NCBI GenBank assembly: GCA_900546675.1
Contig: URDQ01000037.1
Coordinates: forward strand, 1-19,917
From: an uncultured Porphyromonas sp.
GTDB taxonomy: Bacteria; Bacteroidota; Bacteroidia; Bacteroidales; Porphyromonadaceae
Reading direction: 5' to 3'
Length of the DNA: 19,917 bases
Shown one piece after another: positions 15,102 through 19,917 of the stretch. A program made the position numbers and the translations under genes. Below the pieces are notes generated by a model. That model was not told the DNA's origin, searched no databases, and saw only the letters and a list, made by a program, of their open reading frames with translations. How positions within the stretch are numbered: position 1 is the first letter of the stretch; every line of letters begins with the position of its first letter.

Positions 15102-15522
15102 TGTCGAGTAGGTTGCGGATCTCGGTCAGCAACTTGACCTCATCAGAGGGCTCGGGAGCAGGTGCGGGGGCTTCGGGCTCCTCCTGGTTCTTCCTCACAC
15201 TGTTGATCGCACGGATCATCATAAAGATGACAAGCGCGATGATGAGGAAGTCAACGACGTTCTGAATGAAGAGACCATAGTTGAGCGTTGTGGCTGCAAC
15301 GACCTCTTCGCCAGCAGCATTGATCTCTGCAGGCTTGATGACCCACTTCAGGTCGGTGAAGTTGACTCCGCCCGTAATGAGTCCGATGATCGGCATCAAG
15401 ATGTCATCAACGAGCGAGGAGACAATCTTGCCAAAGGCTCCTCCGATGATGATACCGACCGCCATATCCATAACGTTGCCACGGAGGGCAAACTCTTTGA
15501 ATTCTTGCTTGAAACTAGCCAT
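15091..15522 (-). CDS. mscL: Large-conductance mechanosensitive channel
   Basis: Homopentameric inner-membrane channel that opens under extreme membrane tension to release solutes during osmotic downshock. The 143 residues match the family. The N-terminal amphipathic segment FKQEFKEFALRGNVMDMAVG leads into TM1 with the glycine-rich pore lining (GIIIGGAFGKIVSSLVDDILMP, about 23-44). A periplasmic loop follows, then TM2 (about 86-105, FLIIALVIFMMIRAINSVRK) and a cytoplasmic helix near the end (VKLLTEIRNLLDKK). A Pro/Ala/Glu-rich linker (about 113-126) joins TM2 and the last helix. It begins 8 bp after the gcvP stop and is the last gene before the terminator, so it is cotranscribed with a metabolic gene rather than controlled alone. 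Confidence 0.96.
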   Translation of the reverse strand: MASFKQEFKEFALRGNVMDMAVGIIIGGAFGKIVSSLVDDILMPIIGLITGGVNFTDLKWVIKPAEINAAGEEVVAATTLNYGLFIQNVVDFLIIALVIFMMIRAINSVRKNQEEPEAPAPAPEPSDEVKLLTEIRNLLDKKQ

Positions 15523-15530
15523 AGGGTCGT

Positions 15531-18416
15531 TTATTTATTGAGTTGATCGATGATCTCTGGTGTGCAGGCACAAAAAGCAGGAATCAGGTTGCGGTCGCCA
15601 AAGCCATTGTCTATGCGAGCCACATTGACCCAAAACTTATTCTCCTCAAGATAGGGTAGTGCGAAGGCTGCCTGCTGACGTGTGTAAGCGTGATGCCACT
15701 CGTCGGCACAGACCTCGTATTGGGGGTGAGGTGCGTTCTTGATGACGTTGTCCGTAGCATCGGCCTTGCCCGAAGCGATATCTTGAGCCTCTTGGTAGAT
15801 CTGATTCATCACAGCGACAAAGCGATCTAGCTCAGCCTTGCTCTCGCTCTCGGTCGGCTCGATCATGAGCGTGCCGTGAACGGGGAAGGAGACCGTCGGA
15901 GCGTGATAGCCGAAGTCCATCAGACGCTTGGAGATGTCGCCCTCGTCGACACCTGCCTGAGCCTTGACACCACGACAGTCGAGGATCATCTCGTGTCCGA
16001 CGAAGCCTCGGTCGCCTGTATAGACGACACCGTAGTTGTCGTGGAAGAGTGCCTTCAGATAGTTGGCATTGAGGATCGCCATAGCGGTCGCCTGACGCAA
16101 GCCTTCGTAGCCTAGGAGGCGAATGTAAGCGTAGGTGATGACGAAGACCCCTGCACTACCGAAGGGTGCTGCCGACACTTGGTTCGTAGCGTCAGACCAG
16201 CGCTCCACATGCTTGGGCAGATGGGGTACTAGGTGCTCAGCGACACAGATAGGACCGACACCAGGACCGCCACCACCGTGGGGGATCGCAAAGGTCTTGT
16301 GCAGGTTCAGGTGGCAGACGTCAGCTCCCATATAGCCAGGGTTGGTCCAGCCTACCTGCGCATTGAGGTTGGCACCGTCCATATAGACCTGTCCGCCGAT
16401 CTCGTGGATGCGGTCGATGATGGTGCGGATATTGCTCTCGAAGATGCCATGCGTACTCGGATAGGTGATCATGATGGCTGCGATACGATCCTTGTACTGC
16501 TCGGTGAGCTCCATAAAGTGATCCATATCGATGTCGCCATTGTCGGCGGTGCGGACGGTAATCGTGTCAAAGCCTGCCTGTACAGCACTGGCGGGGTTGG
16601 TGCCGTGTGCAGAGGCGGGTAGGATAATGAGGTCACGAGCGCCCTGACCGGTAGCTTGTAGATAACTATGTATGACACGCAGACCTGTGTACTCACCCGC
16701 AGCACCAGAGTTGGGCTGGAGCGAAGCACCCTTCATACCAGTAATCTCGCAGAGGAGAGCCGACAGATTGCGTATCATCTCTAGGTAGCCCTCGACTTGG
16801 TCATCGGGAGCGTAGGGGTGGATATTGGCAAACTGTGGATTGCTCAGCTGTGCCACCTCTGAAGCTGCGTTGAGCTTCATAGTACAAGAGCCTAGCGAGA
16901 TCATCGACTGAGCTAGCGAGATGTCCTTGCGATCTAGTCGCTTGATGTAACGCATCAGCTCGGTCTCGGAGTGATACTTCTGGAAGGTGTCATACTGCAG
17001 GAAGTCACTCTGGCGAGCGAACTGCTTGTCGAAGTAAACTTTCGTCTCGTCGACCTCAACGCCCTCGATGTCGCCCTCTTTGCCCTGGAGCTGTGCGAAG
17101 ATGTAGAGGAGGACTGAGAGGTCGCTCTCGAGCGTGGTCTCGTCAATGCTGATGCCGATGTGACGACCATCCTCGTAGTAGCGTAGGTTGACCTGACAGT
17201 CGAGTGCGATCTCACGGAGCTTCTCGGCGGTGAGACCCTCGGGTAGCTCGATGTATAGGGTGTCGAAGAAGTTGTCGTTGAGCTGCTTGTAGCCCATCGC
17301 CTCGAGCTGCTCAGCTAGATAGCCTGCATAAGCGTGGATACGGTGAGCGATGTGGCGTAAACCCTCGGACCCGTGGTAGACAGCGTAGAAGCTACTCATC
17401 GTAGCAAGTAGAGCCTGTGCGGTACAGATGTTGCTGGTGGCGCGCTCACGCTTGATGTGCTGCTCACGTGTCTGGAGCGCTAGACGGTAAGCGGGACGAC
17501 CGTAGGTGTCCTTGGAGATACCGATGATACGTCCAGGGATAGTGCGCTTATAGTCCATAGTAGAGGCGAGATAACCTGCGCTAGGACCTCCGAAGTACAT
17601 CGGGATACCGAAGCGCTGAGCCGAACCGAAGACAATGTCTGCGCGCCACTCGCCTGGGGGTGTGAGGAGCACGAGACTCATCAGGTCGGCCGCTACGGCT
17701 ACACGTGTGCCAGTAGCCTTAGCACGCTCCATAAAGTCGTGGTAGCAGTGAATGCTTCCCTTTTCGTCTGGGTACTGAATGATCGCTCCGAAGACTTTGT
17801 CCGTAAAGTCAAAGGTCTCGTAGTCGCCCACGACGATCTCCATACCTTGCTGAGGGACGCGTGTCTGTATGACTGCTTGCGTAGAGGCGAAGACGCGCTT
17901 GTCGATGAAGAGCTGGTTGGCACCCGCCTTCTTCTGCTCTCTAGACCGCTCGTTGTAAAGCATAAGCGCAGCCTCGGCACCTGCGGTAGCTTCGTCAAGT
18001 AGCGAGCAGTTGGTCAGAGGTAGTCCCGTCAGATCGGTGATGACTGTCTGGAAGTTAAAGAGCGCCTCGAGACGACCCTGCGATACCTCAGCTTGGTAAG
18101 GTGTGTAGCTGGTGTACCATACGGGATTCTCTAGGACATTGCGGATGATAGGCTGTGGGGTTACGGTATCATACCAGCCCATACCGATGTATGAGGTGAA
18201 GATACGATTGCGAGACCCTAGCTCGAAGAGATGCTCGCTGAGCTCACGCTCGGTCATCGGCTCGGGTAGGTCGAGAGGCTTCTCGAGGAAGATGCCCTCG
18301 GGGTATACCTTGTGCATCAGCGCATCTACGCTGTCTACACCGACGACCTTGAGCATCTCAGGTAGGTCAGCCTCGGAGATGCCTATGTGACGATAGGCAA
18401 AGTTTCTTGTATCCAT
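15531..18416 (-). CDS. gcvP: Glycine dehydrogenase (decarboxylating), P protein
   Basis: PLP-dependent P protein of the glycine cleavage system: decarboxylates glycine and passes the aminomethyl group to lipoylated GcvH in the cytoplasm. The 961 residues fit the single-chain (fused) form found in many bacteria. The N-terminal half begins with FAYRHIGIS, and TSYTPYQAEVSQGRLEALFN near residue 105 is characteristic. The C-terminal half holds the PLP lysine, Lys707, in HLNLHKTF, followed by the glycine-rich IPHGGGGPGVGPI. No frameshift or missing motif was seen. Genes for GcvT, GcvH and the L protein are not in the window, so the system is split across the chromosome. It starts 5 bp after the MBL-fold gene and is followed by mscL after 8 bp. 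Confidence 0.97.
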   Translation of the reverse strand: MDTRNFAYRHIGISEADLPEMLKVVGVDSVDALMHKVYPEGIFLEKPLDLPEPMTERELSEHLFELGSRNRIFTSYIGMGWYDTVTPQPIIRNVLENPVWYTSYTPYQAEVSQGRLEALFNFQTVITDLTGLPLTNCSLLDEATAGAEAALMLYNERSREQKKAGANQLFIDKRVFASTQAVIQTRVPQQGMEIVVGDYETFDFTDKVFGAIIQYPDEKGSIHCYHDFMERAKATGTRVAVAADLMSLVLLTPPGEWRADIVFGSAQRFGIPMYFGGPSAGYLASTMDYKRTIPGRIIGISKDTYGRPAYRLALQTREQHIKRERATSNICTAQALLATMSSFYAVYHGSEGLRHIAHRIHAYAGYLAEQLEAMGYKQLNDNFFDTLYIELPEGLTAEKLREIALDCQVNLRYYEDGRHIGISIDETTLESDLSVLLYIFAQLQGKEGDIEGVEVDETKVYFDKQFARQSDFLQYDTFQKYHSETELMRYIKRLDRKDISLAQSMISLGSCTMKLNAASEVAQLSNPQFANIHPYAPDDQVEGYLEMIRNLSALLCEITGMKGASLQPNSGAAGEYTGLRVIHSYLQATGQGARDLIILPASAHGTNPASAVQAGFDTITVRTADNGDIDMDHFMELTEQYKDRIAAIMITYPSTHGIFESNIRTIIDRIHEIGGQVYMDGANLNAQVGWTNPGYMGADVCHLNLHKTFAIPHGGGGPGVGPICVAEHLVPHLPKHVERWSDATNQVSAAPFGSAGVFVITYAYIRLLGYEGLRQATAMAILNANYLKALFHDNYGVVYTGDRGFVGHEMILDCRGVKAQAGVDEGDISKRLMDFGYHAPTVSFPVHGTLMIEPTESESKAELDRFVAVMNQIYQEAQDIASGKADATDNVIKNAPHPQYEVCADEWHHAYTRQQAAFALPYLEENKFWVNVARIDNGFGDRNLIPAFCACTPEIIDQLNK

Positions 18417-18421
18417 CTATT

Positions 18422-19075
18422 TTAGTTGATATAAGGGTTATTACTTTTTTCGTTGTATATGGTTGTATGTGGTCCATGGCCTGGGTAGACGATGGTCTCG
18501 TCAGGCAAGGGACGCAGTTGGGTCTTGATACTGTGGAGGAGCGTCTGGTAGTCTCCTCCTGGGAGGTCACTACGACCTATGTCGCCACGGAAGAGTACGT
18601 CGCCCGTGAAGACGATCCGCTCGCTCGGCAGGTAGTAAGCGACATGTCCTGCCGTATGTCCTGGCACGAAGAGGTCGTAGATAGGCAACTCGCCGAGCCG
18701 TAGTGGCTCATCGCTCGGCAGTGGGCGGATCTGCGAGAGGTCAAAAGCTCCCTCTGGTACTTCAAAGCCCCAAGCGCGCATCTGCGCTTCGGGAGAGACC
18801 GCCTGCGCTAGCTCGACAGGGTGTGCATACGCCTTTGCCTCGGGGAAGATCTGGAGTGCCCAGGTCAAGCCCCAGAGATGGTCGAAGTGCAGGTGCGTGA
18901 AGAGGAGCAAGTCTACGGTCAGCCCCCACTGCTTGATGCGCTGTGCGAGACGCTCCTGCTCGCTTGCGGTGGCGCATCCGCAGTCGATGATGGCTGCGTG
19001 ACCGTCGCTGGTCGAGAGGAGGTAAGTGTTTTCCTGTATGACGTTACATACGAATGTAGATACTTCGCAGTTCAT
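18422..19075 (-). CDS. MBL-fold metallo-hydrolase, glyoxalase II-like
   Basis: A 217-residue cytoplasmic hydrolase of the metallo-beta-lactamase fold. The two-metal site is complete: His61, His63, Asp65 and His66 (THLHFDH), His140 (PGHTAGH), Asp159 (FTGDVLF) and His200 (YPGHGPHT). GDIGRSDLPGGD (164-175) is typical of the YcbL/glyoxalase II-like branch, which hydrolyses thioesters such as S-lactoylglutathione analogues; length is shorter than true glyoxalase II, with no C-terminal substrate-binding extension. The actual substrate is not determined by these motifs. It lies 12 bp after rsmG and 5 bp before gcvP in an apparent operon. Confidence 0.9.
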   Translation of the reverse strand: MNCEVSTFVCNVIQENTYLLSTSDGHAAIIDCGCATASEQERLAQRIKQWGLTVDLLLFTHLHFDHLWGLTWALQIFPEAKAYAHPVELAQAVSPEAQMRAWGFEVPEGAFDLSQIRPLPSDEPLRLGELPIYDLFVPGHTAGHVAYYLPSERIVFTGDVLFRGDIGRSDLPGGDYQTLLHSIKTQLRPLPDETIVYPGHGPHTTIYNEKSNNPYIN

Positions 19076-19087
19076 AGTTCTTTTCGG

Positions 19088-19762
19088 TTAGTTGGTTCGT
19101 TTGTCCTGCTGGGCGACATAGACGATCCATTTGTCCTGATAGTAGTCGGGATAGTCGGCAAGCGTGGAGATCGCCGTGAGCTGTGCGGTCACACCTGACT
19201 GCGCTATCTCCTCGCTGAGGTCGCCTCCCTTGAGACAGTAGATGCCAGAGCGGGGAGCTTGTGAGCCTTGAAGGAGATGCTGTGTGTAGTCGTAGAGACG
19301 CCCCAAGGGCATCGCAGCGCGTGAGACGATGTAGTCGCAGCGTAGGTCGCAGCTCTCGACGCGAGTGTGATGCGTAGAGACATTGGTTAGACCTATCTCG
19401 TCAGCAATGGACTGAGCTACGTGGAGCTTCTTGGCAATGCTGTCGATCAGCAGGAACTGGTACTGAGGATATAGGATAGCTAGCGGGATGCTGGGGAAGC
19501 CACCGCCACAGCCTACGTCAGCGATGGTGTAGCTGGTCGGCTCGTTGGGCAGAAGCCAAGCGAGCGCCAGTGAGTGCATCACGTGGTGCAGATAGAGATT
19601 GTCTATGTCTCGTCGGGAGATGACGTTGATACGTGCGTTCCACTCTTTGTAGAGCGGATAGAGAGCGGTCAACTGCTGCTGAGCAGTTGGGGAGAGTGCA
19701 GGAAACTGCCTCAGGAGCCTATCCAATTGCTCCGTGGGGGTAGTGCTTGGTGTCGTGGGCAT
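19088..19762 (-). CDS. rsmG: 16S rRNA (guanine-527) N7-methyltransferase RsmG
   Basis: SAM-dependent methyltransferase (also called GidB) that makes m7G527 in 16S rRNA; loss of this mark in other bacteria gives low-level streptomycin resistance. The SAM site ADVGCGGGFPSIPLAI is a family variant of the usual DVGTGAGFPG sequence. LIDSIAKKLHVAQ, the YIVSRA motif and CLKGGDLSEE follow in the expected order. The length from the chosen ATG is 224 residues, close to the family norm. An in-frame TTG at 19777 would add five residues, but the ATG at 19762 is more likely. It heads the operon with the MBL-fold gene, gcvP and mscL. Confidence 0.93.
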   Translation of the reverse strand: MPTTPSTTPTEQLDRLLRQFPALSPTAQQQLTALYPLYKEWNARINVISRRDIDNLYLHHVMHSLALAWLLPNEPTSYTIADVGCGGGFPSIPLAILYPQYQFLLIDSIAKKLHVAQSIADEIGLTNVSTHHTRVESCDLRCDYIVSRAAMPLGRLYDYTQHLLQGSQAPRSGIYCLKGGDLSEEIAQSGVTAQLTAISTLADYPDYYQDKWIVYVAQQDKRTN

Positions 19763-19809
19763 CTCTAAAACGCACAATTACATAGAGAGGGAAACGTCAT
19801 ATGTCCCCA

Positions 19810-19817
19810 CAAATGTA
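19810..19817 (-). promoter_or_regulatory. Promoter -7 element of the rsmG operon
   Basis: Minus-strand TACATTTG matches TAnnTTTG. Transcription would start near 19803, about 40 nt before the ATG at 19762. The expected -33 region falls inside the terminator hairpin directly upstream and shows no clear TTTG at the normal distance. Confidence 0.6.
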
Positions 19818-19859
19818 CGAAAAAAGAGCACAACCCACAGTCTTGTGAGTTGTGTTCTT
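19818..19859 (-). terminator. Intrinsic terminator upstream of rsmG
   Basis: A 16-bp inverted repeat (19824-19839 with 19844-19859, one mismatch and one G-U pair, 4-nt loop), followed on the minus strand by six T. It would stop leftward transcription arriving from beyond the right edge or from the -7-like element at 19896-19903. No T-run follows on the plus strand. Confidence 0.85.
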
Positions 19860-19895
19860 GATCCGCACATTCCAGTGTCAAGTGCAACACACTTA

Positions 19896-19903
19896 CAAAT
19901 GTA
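19896..19903 (-). promoter_or_regulatory. Second -7-like element, upstream of the terminator
   Basis: A second minus-strand TACATTTG, identical to the one before rsmG. A transcript starting near 19889 would run only about 70 nt before the terminator. Its -33 region is at or beyond the window edge, so it cannot be judged as a full promoter. Confidence 0.4.
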
Positions 19904-19917
19904 GGAAAAAAACTTCA

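Noticed and set aside
19763..19777. A TTG start for rsmG at 19777.
   Set aside because: An ATG five codons later gives a protein of normal length; the extra residues match nothing in the family.

Overview
The window looks like a chromosomal segment of a Bacteroidota bacterium, most likely Porphyromonas or a close relative. The reasons are a secreted protein with a type IX secretion (T9SS) sorting tail, a TonB-dependent receptor with a carboxypeptidase-like N-terminal extension, protein families confined largely to Bacteroidales (DUF4857, DUF4876 and DUF6850 types), and Bacteroidota-style -7 elements (TAnnTTTG) where promoters can be seen. Genus level is inference from family resemblance. Every gene I can support lies on the minus strand, so the window is best read from high to low coordinates.

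Right block (19762 to 15091): rsmG (16S rRNA G527 methyltransferase), an MBL-fold hydrolase, gcvP (glycine decarboxylase P protein) and mscL (mechanosensitive channel) follow each other with gaps of 5-12 bp and end in a strong terminator (14994-15039). Upstream of rsmG there are two -7-like elements with a terminator hairpin between them, which suggests a short leader RNA or a read-through-blocking arrangement.

Central block (14607 to 2383): nine tightly packed genes. In order they are a TonB-dependent receptor without a SusD partner, a DUF4876 lipoprotein, a DUF6850-type outer-membrane barrel, a T9SS cargo protein, a small lipoprotein with a C-x-H-x-C-x-H motif, a PepSY-type membrane protein, an ABC ATPase with non-canonical signature and Walker B residues, a six-helix permease, and a DUF4857 membrane-anchored protein. 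A promoter with a TACCTTTGC -7 element sits just before the receptor. The composition suggests an envelope-spanning system handling a metal, heme or another small ligand; the substrate cannot be read from the sequence.

Left block (1890 to 178): sodB (Fe/Mn superoxide dismutase, own promoter) and mdh (malate dehydrogenase), each followed by a hairpin; the one after mdh looks bidirectional.

The most striking non-coding feature is a pair of about 164-bp repeat elements (2061-2224 and 14806-14969) that lie in the same orientation on either side of the nine-gene block. Each has six ACGT-centred palindromes and two CTTCGGAG boxes in an identical pitch of 22, 22, 21, 21, 22, 22, 22 bp. A 64-bp core is identical between the copies, while the DNA between the outer palindromes has diverged. 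This is a phased array of about two helical turns per unit, and I do not recognise it as a named repeat family.
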